NCBI GenBank assembly: GCA_021234155.1
Contig: JAJEKV010000064.1
Coordinates: 1,490,001-1,554,000, forward strand
Direction of reading: 5' to 3'
From: Isoetes taiwanensis
Lineage: Eukaryota; Streptophyta; Lycopodiopsida; Isoetales; Isoetaceae
Length of the DNA: 64,000 bases
The position numbers and the translations under genes are program-made. This document shows positions 1 through 11,560 of this stretch, piece after piece. The stretch's first letter is position 1. Each line of letters opens with the position of its first letter. The notes under the pieces were generated by a model. The model had not been told where the DNA came from. It worked only from the letters and a program-made list of their open reading frames with translations, and did no database searches.

Positions 1-863
1 TCAGATCAGAACATGTTTGGTAGAACATTTCTAATTTACATGTTCCTGATATTGGTTGCTCATTCCAGATTGGTTAAATTGTATCAGCTAATCTTAGTAC
101 CTTACATGCATTCTTAAGTCTGATTGACTAAGTCAGTTGTGGTAGCCACGGTCTTGCTATATTGCAGTTAGAAGACGTTTGGCAGTATCAAATGAGTGTC
201 ATGGATTGCCATGATTTTAGATCTGATTGTTGCTTAATAATATTTTTCATCTGATGTTCTAAATATATTCCGGATGTTTCAGACAAATAAGTTTTTTGGC
301 TTATCTAAGTATAAAACCAAGTGTGTCTGTCGACTTCCTGATTTCGGGAAATAAAGTGTTCATTTATGTACACAAAGTAGGCTTCCAATTATATAGGAGA
401 TAAGTAACTAGAAACATGTGGAAGAATATGTAAAAAAAATGAAAAGAAATAGTACAAAGCATGAAATCAATCTACACATTAGACCTATCCATGCATGTTA
501 AAACAACTTTACTACCCCCACTAGACAAAATGTGTCGCAAACAAACTGAATCAACCAATTTGAAATAACTAGTTCAAAATTCCAATTCCATTGTAGCTCA
601 CCAAAGCAACAAAAGCTAAAACGACATATTATATTCATTGTTGGTTGCCATTCCTCACATAGAAGCCACTATGGGACTGCAGCAAGCACTGTAATTGTTG
701 CATAACCCATTGGGGTTGTGTTATAGAGAATGTGTATATAGACTTTTCACGTATGATGATCACTTATGGATTTTTAATAGCTCTTGGCTCTTGAGAGAAC
801 TGAAGCATAAATATTTCTCTTCGATATTCAATGATATTCTAACACATGTTGGAAAACTTTCAC
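1..863. other. No gene recognised
   Basis: AT-rich sequence with no convincing coding frame, splice structure or transposon end that I can see. An open frame begins at 695 but its only notable content is the tandem repeat listed next. Confidence 0.5.
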
Positions 864-864
864 T

Positions 865-1045
865 AGGTTCATGTCATGACAAAGACATGGTTAGATTTTT
901 TTGGTTCGAAGGTTACACCAGGCCGGGAAAGAGAAATGTTTGCGGCGGCCAACTAGGTTCATGTTATGACAAAGACATGGGCAGATTACTTGGGTTCGAA
1001 GCTGACACCAGGTTGGGAAAGAGAAATGTTCGCGGCGGCCTTGGC
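865..1045 (+). repeat. Two-copy 90-bp tandem repeat
   Basis: Two adjacent copies begin at 865 and 955 (both open with aggttcatgt and contain gacaaagacatgg, ggttcgaag and gaaatgtt). In the plus frame they encode two similar 30-residue units (LGSC-DKDM...GKRNV-GG). The minus-strand FRA3-like frame ends inside this repeat. Function is unknown. The repeat may simply be a local duplication at the edge of the decayed gene. Confidence 0.75.
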
Positions 1046-2062
1046 CGCCGTGATAAATTTCTTGTAGTTATTAAGAGTGTTCCATGATAAAACAGGTTCT
1101 GGCATTCTGTCTTTGAGAACATCCACCTCCATTGACCATATTATTACTTTCTCATCTTTATATGCCTTATACAGAATCTTGTTTGCAGCATCTATGAATG
1201 TGCACAATGTAGACATCACAGTTACTGATGCCAATACAGCTGCATCAACATCTTCCAACTGGTTTCTTTTGTGATTACTAGCCTCGTTCACTGCCTTCTG
1301 TATGTTCCAAACTTTCAAAGATGCATCACAACCTGCCCATAATGTACTTCTTGTACACACCAATCTGCTTGTATTTTCTTCTGTTCTTACTGAGGAAGGC
1401 AGAAGATCCAAAGAAATAGGTGAATCTGGATCAACTGATGATTCACCAGGCACCTTAATTAGCCCCGTTCCACTCACAGCTACAAATTTTTCCAAGTAAG
1501 ATTGCGCTTCCTTTCTATTTGTTTCATGCTCAGAAGACTTGAGACTACCATATGATGAATCCTTTGTAGGTTCTGGCATCTCAAACTGATTCAAAGCAGA
1601 ATCATGAACACTGATGATCAAGATCCGATCTGCACATTCTGACCAAATGCTACTACAAACTCCATTAGGTGCGTCCCCAAAGCTCTCAAGAGCATTACAA
1701 AAGCTTTGTGCTTGTGGTTGCATCTGTGAAACAGGATTTCCATCCAGGCAATAAGGTGATTCCCCATTAAAATCTTCACCAAAGGCTCGTCTCATAATTA
1801 TCCTAGAGCTTTTCCTGATAGCTTGCCCAGTAGAAGTAGTTTGTACTGGTAACATGGAACTAGCCTTCATCACCACTTCTGCTTTTGATAATTCTAACGA
1901 AAGATTTGCACGAGCACTTTTGGCTGAAACATCCAGAGTCTTTTTATCTGCTTTAACATTTACCTCATCATGTTCTGCATTCCCAGTGTATGGTTCCTCA
2001 AATTGGACAGTTTTATCGCTCCTTGAAATCCATGTTTCTGACTCAAACTCATATTCTCCTCA
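986..2062 (-). pseudogene. FRA3-like type II inositol polyphosphate 5-phosphatase N-terminal WD40 fragment
   Basis: The frame is open on the minus strand from about 2060 (just below an in-frame TGA) to 986. Its C-terminal third resembles the start of plant type II inositol polyphosphate 5-phosphatases (FRA3, 5PTase12-14), which carry WD40 repeats ahead of the catalytic domain. Visible matches are the segment SGTGLIKVP with a following DPDSP (family: GSGGGTGIFKVP...HP.RP), the blade LWAGCDASLKVWNI (family: LWAG.E.GVRVWN), and later IDAANKILYKAYKDEKVIIW, which occupies the place of the next blade. The catalytic 5-phosphatase domain is absent. The first ~120 residues are not recognised. The frame is displaced by one base relative to the upstream frame at 1960-2730. 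I infer a decayed or captured gene fragment. It could also be a diverged host gene with unseen exons. Confidence 0.5.
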
Positions 2063-2730
2063 ATAGGATTGCCAGATGCATATGTGTTATGCTTTTTCAA
2101 TAAGTATAAGTGAAGATCCAACAACAAATTATTGACACGTTTTCTAAGACCCTCTGCCACAAAATAGTTACGCCTTTCTAACCCATCAAAGGAAAGACTG
2201 ACCTGTGTATATTGGTGAGAGAGTAGAACTACTAGCTTCTGAGATTTTGAGCTGATGTTGTTCACTTGCTTCAAGTATAATTTGAGAACTGCCTCTACAC
2301 CAGACAAACTCTGAGATAATCTTTCTACCATGAAGCTGTCCTTGTTGAAGTTTTTCCTCACAACATTGAATGCCAAACATAAAAGACAATCTTCTACCAC
2401 TTCTTCAAGCTCGTGCAAGCAATCTAAACCAAATGCCACATCATAAAAAGAACTGTGTGAATTCCGTGTAAGACCAAACAGTTGGAATTCTCTACCATGC
2501 TCAACAACTGCCATTCCTCCTTCATGAACTCCAAAGATTGTAAAAGCAATATATTCTGCTGTGTTTGCATTGTTACTGAAAGGATGACTGACTTCACCAC
2601 CTTCCCCCATTCCATTTAATGAACTGAACATGCATGGGCCGCAGAAACAAATGAGCCCAATCACAACCCATGTGAAGGGGCTATCGTATCTCCACGAGCT
2701 TGACTTCTTTGTAGATTTCTCCATATCCAT
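1960..2730 (-). pseudogene. UNC93-like (DUF895, MFS) first exon fused to unrecognised sequence
   Basis: The minus-strand frame starts at an ATG at 2728-2730. The first ~68 residues (2730 to about 2526) match the N-terminus of plant UNC93-like DUF895 membrane proteins: a short basic leader, YDSPFTWVVIGLICFCGPC as first membrane segment, then FSSLNGMGEGGEV and NNANTAEYIAFTIFGV (family: FCCPGMFNALSGMGGGGQ...NNANTALY..F.IFG). After that the family resemblance stops and about 185 unfamiliar residues follow without an intron. They include a leucine-rich, possibly helical part (ELEEVVEDCLLCLAFNVVRK) and end out of frame with the FRA3-like piece. UNC93-like proteins normally have about 11 or 12 membrane segments; here only one or two exist. 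Best read as a gene-fragment mosaic; a diverged unknown protein is the alternative. Confidence 0.5.
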
Positions 2731-2935
2731 GGAGCTTGAGGGCTCTCGAGTTCAATTCATCTGGACTCCGGTCCTCCACATCTATTTGATTCCCCGCCAC
2801 ATCCTCTCCTTGCATCCGGTGAAATAATTCTCTTTGCACTAAGCGCATAACGAATTGCCGTTAATACTCCTCCTCCTCATGGCGGTATTCCCATTAGAAA
2901 TTCCGCATCTATATCTTTGCCACGTTGAAGCCAAT

Positions 2936-3391
2936 TCATGCATGATCTTGAACAACTGCTTTAATGAGGCTTGCCGATACCCTCCAACCTTGGTCTCCAA
3001 ACTTGCATGCAAAATCCAAATCATATCCCTCTTGTTTCCTTGCTGCCATCGACCTCTTCATGGGATCTTTTCCGGTTCCTGCAGCTTGCCTTGCTACAAA
3101 CATCCAGAGCCTCCATGCCATATCTCCAGTGTCTCCTCGTGACCACTCAATGCTCCACAATATGCACCTGAAAATGACATATCTCCTCTCTGGCCATAAG
3201 ACCTCTCTTTTTAGCATCATAACCAAGTTTCTGGCAGCCTCTCCGAAGCTTTGCAAGCTCATCACAAGCCGATCCGGTTCTTTGCTACTCGATCTTTTCA
3301 CCTCTTTTGCTTGGTGTAGCACACCCATCCACACATAGGATATGGGACTCAAAGCCTCTAATCCTTCTTTACAGGTGGTAAGTGCTCGCAC
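2936..3391 (-). CDS. Hypothetical open frame, partial
   Basis: An open minus-strand frame of 151 codons with even composition and no low-complexity sequence, rich in Arg/Lys/Trp (for example RRYVIFRCILWSIEWSRGD). I do not recognise a family. The frame stays open upstream into the AT-rich motif at 3395-3480, so its beginning is probably cut off by whatever inserted there. It lies on the same strand as the UNC93-like frame 200 bases further on. It may be part of an older retroelement or of a host exon. Confidence 0.3.
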   Translation of the reverse strand: MRALTTCKEGLEALSPISYVWMGVLHQAKEVKRSSSKEPDRLVMSLQSFGEAARNLVMMLKREVLWPERRYVIFRCILWSIEWSRGDTGDMAWRLWMFVARQAAGTGKDPMKRSMAARKQEGYDLDFACKFGDQGWRVSASLIKAVVQDHA

Positions 3392-3394
3392 GAT

Positions 3395-3482
3395 AGAAGA
3401 TAACGCGTTATCAAATTGGGGATAACGCGTTATGCGTTATAAAAAAAAATAACGTAAAATAACGTATTATTTTGGGGCCACT
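3395..3482 (+). repeat. Left copy of an inverted ATAACGCGTTAT / GGGGCCA motif
   Basis: This stretch contains ataacgcgttat twice, further gcgttat/ataacgt repeats, and ends ttattttggggccac. The reverse complement of the same block occurs at 15203-15262 (ggccccaaaataacgcgttat followed by more gttat/gttagc repeats). The two blocks point toward each other across 11.8 kb and could be the ends of one mobile element. I could not find a clear target-site duplication. Confidence 0.5.
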
Positions 3483-3483
3483 T

Positions 3484-3620
3484 TTTTTCGACCCATTTTT
3501 TTTTTTAGCAGGGTTGCCTAACCCCCCTGCCCGATTTCCTGCATTCCTAGCTATGCCACGTGTCGTGACACATCAGCAAAAATTATTGCAGGCCGTTGGA
3601 TCTCCAATATTTTGCATCGA
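3484..3620 (+). repeat. T-tract plus conserved ~80-bp block (copy 1)
   Basis: A T-run is followed by agca(g)ggttgcctaac-cccctgcccgatttcctgcattcctagctatgccacgtgtcgtg. The same block recurs at 10896-10985 with only a few differences, and a looser relative (T-run then agca, ccacgtgt) sits at 5245-5315. It contains CACGTG, a G-box core. It may be part of a repeated 5' flank that travels with captured gene pieces. Confidence 0.6.
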
Positions 3621-6600
3621 CGGCCTGTAAAATTGGAAAATACCCTGAAAATCTGGTTGCCTTCCTTTGCGCAGCTGAATTCCTTCCGATCTCTTTATTT
3701 TACTTAAGGGAGCTATCAACGTTCCAGTTGGAGAGCTAGGTTGAGAAAGAATCGATCATCGTCGTTCTCGAAAGGTTAGGTGGACGGTTGCGCTTAGGAT
3801 AATCCCAAGATTTTATTTGCAGGCGTTGAGTGTGTTGAGTGTAGAAGACAACCACTTTTGGCCTTTCTTGCGTCATAGCCAACCTCCATACTTCATTGCA
3901 GGATCATTTAGGGTTGTTTACACAAATGAGTAAGATTTCATAGAAAATTGGCCCGCCAATTCAATGGAAAATTGCCCGGGCAAAATTGGCACTGCTAAGT
4001 TTTAAAGCTTGAGAGACAAAGATGCGTGGTAGTCAATAATATTCCCACGAACTTGCATCTGATTTGCGATCTTTGAAGCTTGAAGGATGAACATGGGACC
4101 GGTCTTAAGTGATATAAGTAGCCCCTTAAACAAACATCAAAGTTTCTTCATTTAAACCACTGTTACTTCATAGACCATCTCTCGAAATTTCCGAATACAA
4201 CTTCAGAAAGAATCAAATAACACAAATGGTAAGGTTCTTAGTCGTGGGTCTTGAGGGACACACTTGTGTGGATTTTTCGGCATTGAGGTAACTTTGTTTG
4301 CATTTTTCCTCTATTCGAAAATTAGGTTTTCTCTTATACTATGCAATTGGATGGCGAAAAATTTCTTGCATAGTTTTTGCCGCTTATGACTTTCCATTGG
4401 AAGAAAATATAATTCAAATTGAGAGAATGGTTGTTTTAGCTATGTAATTGATGGAGCTTTCAACATGGAAATATCATCCGGTCCGATCCGGCCGGTTGCT
4501 TATTTGATTAAACATCGGGGCCGCGATTAACAAAGTGAACTCAGGTATGCCTAGATTAGCTACTCTCTTCTTCTCCAGTGAAATCCACAGCCACCTGCTG
4601 GTCGTAACCTGTTCTATCTCATGTTGCATTTGTTTGCAGACCTTTGATCTGCCATAAAAGAACATATGAGTAGCCTTCCTTAAGATTTTTTTTGATGCAT
4701 ACAAAAGATGGCTGGAGAACCGATTTAGATTTATAGAAAGCATCCAACTAAATTAGTCACGTATTTGCAGCATTACGTAAAAAATTGAAGGAGCTCTTGC
4801 AAAGAAATCATCCTAGGGTGTTTCTTTCTACATGTTGCTTAGATCTAGCCTGAACATCCTAGTCTTAAAGATCTGCTTTATAACCTAGAATTAGACATCA
4901 AGCAGTAGGCATTTGAATCTACATCATGTTTATCCAAAAAGAATCTAGTTTGCTGCTCTCGTAACTGGTGTAACACTTCAGGAGGCAATTGACCTGACCC
5001 ATTTTGTGCCTTGTCCATAAGAATGTGCTATCTCGCCGGCAATATAATTTGCCATCTTACAGCTAGGCAAGTTTGATAGAATACCATCTACTGCAATTTG
5101 TGAAATGCTTGACTAAGATCTAATCCATAGCTTTGCTGCTGCACATTGATTTTGGCTTCTGCAGATTGATTCTATCTTAAAGATGCATATACGCAAAAAG
5201 CATGGAACCTAACTCTGAATCCTGCCATTGCTCTCTCCCGTTTTTTTTTTAGCACACCAGCCCTACCGGGCCTACAGCCTTTCCTCAAATTCTAGCCTAT
5301 CCACGTGTAATTTCCATCTCATCAAAATCTGATGTGCCTTATTTTCCACCATCAGATCTCTGCTTCTACAAATCTAAGGCCAGGGAAATTAGAAATTCGT
5401 AAAAATGGCACGGAGATGGGAAGAGTTAGGGAATACCTTATTCTTTGCGTCGAGGTTGTTCTAGTGATTTCATTTTGTGCCCTCCGTCTTTGTGACCTGT
5501 TCAGGGATTCAAAACTTTTCTTCAGGTAACAAAACCATCTATCCTTGCTTTTGACGACAGCCTCTCCTTTCCATTCTAGCGTGGACTCATGCATCTGAGC
5601 GGCATGAATCGGGTTTAGAGGTATGGGTAAATCGTTGCCCAAAAATCTCCTTTGCTCTGCAGGGTAAATCGATGCCCTCTGTGCCAAAACCTGTAGCATA
5701 AAATCAGGTTTACAGGGATGGGTAAATCGTTGCCCAAAAATGCCGTTTGAAAATCCTGCAGGTCTGCACATGTGAAGAGCAATTTTGTGGCCAGTTTAAG
5801 GCCGTTTTCCATGCTAAAACCATTCGGACATTTCACAGCTCCAAGCTTTCCTTCTTATTTTGCAGATCAATCCCCTAGTTCTTGCCTTTTTCCCACTTGG
5901 GTGTTTGTCCCTGATCCCAAATTCTAGCTTAAATTATTTTGTCTCGATTTCAAACTTCCCCCTTCCTCGCCATGGCAAAACGAGCCCTTCAATCTTGAAT
6001 TAGGCAAATGTGGTTCTGGGTTTTATGCCGTTGCAAGATCTTTGCAGTCCTTAGCCCTGAGTATTTAGAAATATGGCAAAAGTTGGAGCAGGGACCTTGG
6101 GCGTATGGTTGTTTGGGGTCTTTTCTCCGGCAACACATCGGCGTGGTTTGGAGCCTGGCTATGATGTGATCGCCTTTTCTTTTTGCGTGCCACAGTTCTC
6201 ATGTTATCTTACTGTCATTCGGAATACTGCTTTGGGATATAGAACAGACCGCTGCTGACTTCTTCTATTTCTACTTTTATGAATCGAGGGTTAACAAGGA
6301 ACGCCCGTTAAGCTGCGTTTGCATGATGCCATTTTTGAATTGATTCCAGGTCGTTTTCTTCCATCGCTCTGTGTATTTCCTGTTGTAAAATAATATCTTA
6401 GATTTCCAGGCACTACAGGGGCAGGTCTTTTTCCATCCAGCTGAAATGGATTTTGAAGCACGCGGTTAGATCGGAACTGCATCTGCTTAAGTGCAGCTTA
6501 TTCTTTAGCAACCTGCAACAGGTGTGTTAATCTATTTCTGTGTTTTGTTTTTTCAGTTTCAGTATCCCAAAGGTTTCTAAAGGGTAACAGAGCATATGCA

Positions 6601-8142
6601 TTAAAGATAAACTTCCAGTTAATCGTCTGCCGAATAAATAGTTGCATTTCTTAAACAGGTCATAGCGTATTCAGATCAGGAACATGACTTTCCTTCTCTG
6701 AGTGTTTCTTGATCTCCTTTATGAGTGTATGCAGGTCCTTGGTTGTGAATTAGCACAGATCAGAGATCATCTTACCTCTTTCACCCACGTATGCTCTTCA
6801 TCTTGATTTTGCAGCTGGATTTCTGTGGTTCAATACCACGATTTCTAACTGTTTGCCAAGACATTTTTACTGATGCCTTCTACTTTCAGACATGGTGATA
6901 TGACTTCGTGTATTTTCTGCTATCATCTTGTCATCTGATTAATTGATGCAATTCTGGAGAGTTGTTTATTTTATCATTCTATTTTAAGCTTTTCAATAGA
7001 AGTTTAATAAATGGTGGACAGTCATAAGACTGAATTGTTGAGATAATTTTATAATGACCATCTCATGTTGCAAGACGAAGAGGATAGGTAACTCTTCAGA
7101 ATGTATCTATGGGTTACTTTGAATAGATTGAAGATGAAGGATTTTTCTGATCTGCATCAGTTGATTGGGGCTGGAAAGGGGTTGGGATCTTCTTTTCAAG
7201 GTATTTCTTATGCCATGTTGGTAAGAACGTACACTCTGATGCAGGGGTATTCCGACATTACTTAGGTAGGAATATCTTGCCATATAGAAAATGGAAAAGC
7301 TACTTAATGCAAATATTATCCCCTTCTCTCCTTCTGGACATTGCCGTTTTGAGGCGGTGGATATAGCTGCTTTCAAATTAAGGGTTTTTTATATACTGCA
7401 AGAGATCAGAGCTACAGTTTGATTTTTTGGGTTAGTTTGCGTTATGGGCTAGAACTCATATTTATGATGATGTGCTTTTTGTGGTTTGTATTCTTGCATA
7501 TAAATGTTTGCAGAAAACATAATCTTCTAGAAAACATAATCTTCTGAGGTAGCTATCGAACTGCCTTTTTAGTTAGAGCTGACATCAACGTCTCCAGACT
7601 CTGTACATGGACAGGTATGTTATTTCCATCTGTTTTCCAACTTAGATTCTTTTGTCTGGCAAGGTTTTGCTGCAAATATAATGCTGAGCCAAGTGGCTTC
7701 AAGGACCAAACATATAATGCCAACTTTTGTTTACTTTCTTGTTTTGAAACTAGCATGCAGAATGAAATTTGCAGTCTTGTGTTCCTCTGCTACGTTCCTG
7801 CACATAATGAAGTATGACAATGTCTTCTATCATACAAATTGGACAACCCATTTTGAACCTTTCAAAACCACCAGAGGCGACTATATTTTTGCTAATGCAT
7901 GATGCGAATCACCTAATTGACCTCTGTGGTTTCAACAACCCTGGTAATACCACCCATACTTCATTGGCAAAGTGCCTAAATTGTGAGCATTAAAAAATCT
8001 TATTTAGCCATAGGCCAAGGCACTGATTGTATATTCCTTATAGTTTGTAGTTTCATAGACTTCTGTTAGTGCCTTCTAGATAGCCATAACAAAATTGCAT
8101 TCTCTCAGATCAATCCATGTGAGCAGATTAAAAATTGAGCAT
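3621..8142. other. Long non-coding stretch, no gene recognised
   Basis: Only short open frames are present and none resembles a known protein. Within it, a short duplication ggtttagaggtatgggtaaatcgttgcccaaaaat / ggtttacagggatgggtaaatcgttgcccaaaaat lies at about 5608-5645 and 5706-5741. The G+C-richer segments near 5330-5540 and 5940-6260 look like leader exons of plant genes, but no coding region can be assigned. Confidence 0.5.
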
Positions 8143-8209
8143 GGCGTACAAGTTGATTTTCATGATCCATATTTGATAGAATTGTTTATTCAATATTTTC
8201 TCCTGAAAT

Positions 8210-8404
8210 ATGATAATTGGATCGTACAGCCAACATGAAAAGGTTAAGAATGTTTGTCAGATTCTTAAGCAGATGCAGCCTCAAGAAATGCAGCCAGATG
8301 TCTTCACCTTTTCTCGGATTTTGTATGTGTCTACCTGATCACAAGCTTTTGGAGATGGTAAGTTCATATGTGCTGCCATTATCACCCAACAAATCCTTAA
8401 ATAG
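8210..8404 (+). pseudogene. PLS-type PPR protein fragment, copy 1
   Basis: Reading from the ATG at 8210 gives SYSQHEKVKN...ILKQMQPQEMQPDVFTFSRIL, which fits the pentatricopeptide repeat pattern of plant organelle RNA-binding proteins (YSQHG...AL.LF.QMQ..G.KPDVFTF..VL..C). It then reads on to SQAFGDGKFICAAII, corresponding to the start of the next repeat (LE.GK.IHA.II). An in-frame TGA interrupts it before SQAFG, and a TAG ends it. Only about one and a half repeats remain, so it is dead. The parent would be a multi-repeat mitochondrial or plastid protein. Confidence 0.7.
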
Positions 8405-8555
8405 CAGGTTACTTTTCTGAGCATAACATCATCATTTCACCATATTGTCCATTTCTGTTCAATTCAAGTTATTGGGCATCATTTGAGTGGCGTACAAGTT
8501 GACTTGCATGATCCATATTTGATAGAATAGTTTATTCAATATTTTCTCCTGGAAT

Positions 8556-8733
8556 ATGATAATTGGAGCATACAGCCAACATGAAAAGCTTAAGAAAGCA
8601 GATGCAACCTCAAGAAATGCAGCCCTATATCTTCACCTTTTCTCAGATTTTATATGTGTCTACCTGTTCTCAAGCTTTTGGAGATGGAAAGTTCATTCTT
8701 GCTGCCATTATCACCCAACAAATCCTTGAATAG
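8556..8733 (+). pseudogene. PLS-type PPR protein fragment, copy 2
   Basis: Same fragment as copy 1, in the second unit of the tandem duplication. An 18-base segment of copy 1 (ATGTTTGTCAGATTCTTA region) is shortened here, which shifts the frame. After the shift KQMQPQEMQP.IFTFSQILYVSTCSQAFGDGKF is readable. This copy retains TGT (Cys) where copy 1 has TGA, so the stop in copy 1 arose after duplication. Confidence 0.65.
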
Positions 8734-8812
8734 CAGGTTAATTTTTTGAACATATCATCATTATTTCACCATATTGGCCATTTCTGTTGAATTCAAGCTT
8801 ATTGGCATTATT

Positions 8813-10895
8813 GTTTTAATGCAAAAAGCACAGTGCTTCACAATACTTGGTTACAAGACTGGGCATCGTTTTACTGAGACCACAGGCTTGTATATCAGCT
8901 GGAGCTTACACGTCAATAATTTAATAAGGTGGAACTCTACAGTCTAGGTAAAACATTTCTTTAAGACATTAGACATTTCTTTAAGGGACTCAATAATTGC
9001 TGAGTTAAAAGACATTAGAGATGATGCACATGTAAGACTGTTGGATGAGCTTCCCTCATTTGGCACCACTTATAAACGTTACTTTATATATTGTAGCTAG
9101 CTAGCTTTGTTCATCAAGCCGTTTCTATTATTCCAAATTATGATTGAGTACATTGACACGAGGAGCATATCATGTTGAATGCTGTACACGAAGGTATCTG
9201 TGCTATACAGTTCAAATTGGTCCTAGGTTTGCATGTCAAAACCTTCATCATCAGACTTGTCGTTAGTTGTTGAGCTTACTTGTGCTTATGCTTGGTACTG
9301 TTTTAATGATTTTGCTAGTGATTTGTTCTTACCAATTTTCATGAGTTGGAGAGTTGGCTTTCTCATTGTTTAACCACCCAATTCACGTTCCTTGTTGTAG
9401 AACCTCTTGACATCAAAGTAATACGCGTGAGGAGGTGACATTGACATTTAGTTCCACAATAAAACTTGCTTTGCTTTCCTCATTATAGACATGACAATGA
9501 TATGCAAGAAGGTTTGTTAGTCGCTTCTCGTCTTTCTTATTCCAACGATTTTATTATGCTTGAGAACATACTTGTATTAAGAAGATCTGCAGAGCTTGTT
9601 GATATTTACCATAGTTGCATACAATCAGTTCCAAATGGTGGTTTTGAATGTGCTATATATTGAAGGCAATGCTGTAACGTGTTGTGTCTCTATGTCCATT
9701 GATGATGGAGCCTACTCCCGTAGGATGCTTTGCATGGTTGCGTTGGCGCAACTTCAGGCTGGCTTCATTAGACGCAGACACAAGCCTTATATCATATGGA
9801 GAGATGGCTGATATTTGTGAATGACAGGCAGCCATCTTGTCTCAAATATAAGCTTGTTGGAGTTTTGGAACACTAAAGGTGGACATTATATTGCATATAT
9901 GAGATTACAGCACCACCAATGTGATCAGAACAAGGGTCAGCTAAGATGTTCTTAGAGATGTACATGCCTATACTGAACCACCAAACTTGCACATACACCG
10001 TGTATTCAGGCAGGCAATGTGCTGTAAAAAATGATGGGTCGCTTTCATACATCCAGCCACCATAATCTTTTACCATGGTAAGAAACTATGCGTGTAAACA
10101 AGCCAATAAATCATGGGTTCTTAAAAATGTGCCTTTTATTGCCCATTACTTAGATCATTTGCACTGAATATAGTTACAACCTGCACATTGAGTATATCTA
10201 GCCTTGTGAGGTCTAGTAGCCTATGATATATCTTACCTCTTAAAACTCTTAAAAGTTATCATAAGCTTACGGATGGTACATGTACTCCTAGATTTGACTT
10301 GTCACTTGCAATGCCACATGGAACCACCTAAGCCCACAAGGGACCACAACAATTTTTTAAATATATAAGATATCTTTACCACACACACACACCCCTCCCC
10401 CTCCAAAATGGATGTTTAGCGAAAGTGGCAATAAAAAGGATAGCTACAAGACATACTAGTAAGAAGTGCCGACATTGTGGGGCACAAGTACGGATTTAAA
10501 ATAATTTGGCCAAATTTGATCTAAGCTATGAGTGCATGGCCCTTATGGGCTAGGCTACACACTCCACATGTATTACCAATGTATCGTCATCGATTGTATC
10601 ATCATCTTAGAATTTTCAATATAGTGTCCACATGTAATGTGTGTTTCGTAACTTCTTTACTTCTTCTATTGCACAACGGGCTGCTGTTGTGCCCACCTTC
10701 TTGGTAAACGGGAAATACAAGTTATTGACAAGACTTTACATAGACTCTCTAATTCTACAACATCATTTGCAACTGCTTACAAGCTGGAAACCCTAGGGTA
10801 ATTCGACAAGCCTAAATCAACTGCTCACAAGCCTAAATCTACTACCAAGCCTTAACCAATTTGACCTTGCTAAAGCCTTCTGGTGTGCCTTTTGC
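8813..10895. other. No gene recognised
   Basis: AT-rich sequence with no frame resembling a known protein. A short (CA)n tract lies near 10379-10392. Confidence 0.5.
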
Positions 10896-10985
10896 TAGTT
10901 TTTTTTTTTTTTTTTTTTATAGCAGCGTTGCCTAACTCCCCTGCCCGATTTCCTGCATTCCTAGCTATGCCATGTGTCGTGCCAC
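10896..10985 (+). repeat. T-tract plus conserved ~80-bp block (copy 2)
   Basis: An uninterrupted run of about 19 T, then atagcagcgttgcctaac, ctgcccgatttcctgcattc and ctagctatgccatgtgtcgtg, matching 3500-3565. It directly precedes the AAE14 exons, as if it were the 5' flank of the captured fragment. Confidence 0.65.
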
Positions 10986-11081
10986 GTCAGCTGTTTTCAT
11001 TTTTAGCCGTCCGATTCTTTATTTTCTGATCGTAGGATCAGGGAAATTAGAAAAGCAAGTATTTGTCTGCCGGAAACAGGC

Positions 11082-11557
11082 ACCGAATTTGTGCATCGTG
11101 TGCTTGCTCTCTCCCTAGGTCTCCGCAATTTGGGAATGCAGCACGGATCTCGCGTTGCCATAGCCGCTCTTAACAGGTTGAAGCTATACGTGACGTTAGT
11201 CCTTCATTTCATTTTTTATCAATGTGAAAATTTGCATCTTATTGGCTTTGATTCTCGATGCTGAATCTAATTTACCCGGTTTTCTCACTGCATATAGTGA
11301 CTGGTACCTAGAATGGATTCTGGCAGTGCCTTGTGCCGGTGGAATAATTGCGCCTTTAAATTATAGATGGGTATGGTGCTCTTTTGATTACTTCACACGG
11401 TTGAAGGATGTTGAAACATGCCTTTTAACCCATGTTATAGAGTGTAGAAGAAGCTAGTGCTGCTATACAAAGAATTTCTGCTAGCATTTTGGTGATAGAC
11501 GACCACTGTCTACCCTGGTGTGAGATGCTTCGAAAGAGAGAATCATCAGAGACAGAT
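11082..11557 (+). pseudogene. AAE14-like 2-succinylbenzoate-CoA ligase, N-terminal three exons
   Basis: Three exons splice in frame. Exon 1 (about 11082-11176) reads TEFVHRVLALSLGLRNLGMQ then GSRVAIAALN. The junction AACAG|gt...ag|TGAC gives Asn-Ser. Exon 2 (11298-11370) reads DWYLEWILAVPCAGGIIAPL then NYRW. Exon 3 (11441-11557) reads SVEEASAAIQRISASILVID then DHCLPW. This matches plant AAE14 (plastid/peroxisomal OSB-CoA ligase of phylloquinone synthesis: EFVDGVL...NSDLFLEWLLAV..GG.VAPLNYRWS). The ATP-binding P-loop, AMP-binding core and C-terminal domain are missing. A TAG follows at 11558, where DNA polymerase lambda sequence begins in another frame. The exact splice sites are preserved, so it was copied from genomic DNA, not from mRNA. 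Confidence 0.8.
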
Positions 11558-11560
11558 TAG

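Larger units (their letters stand above)
8143..8812 (+). repeat. 346-bp direct tandem duplication carrying a PPR fragment
   Basis: Copy 1 (8143-8488) and copy 2 (8489-8812) both start ggcgtacaagttga and end attcaag-ttattggcat. They have diverged by substitutions and small deletions, so the duplication is not recent. Each copy contains the PPR piece listed separately. Confidence 0.85.
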
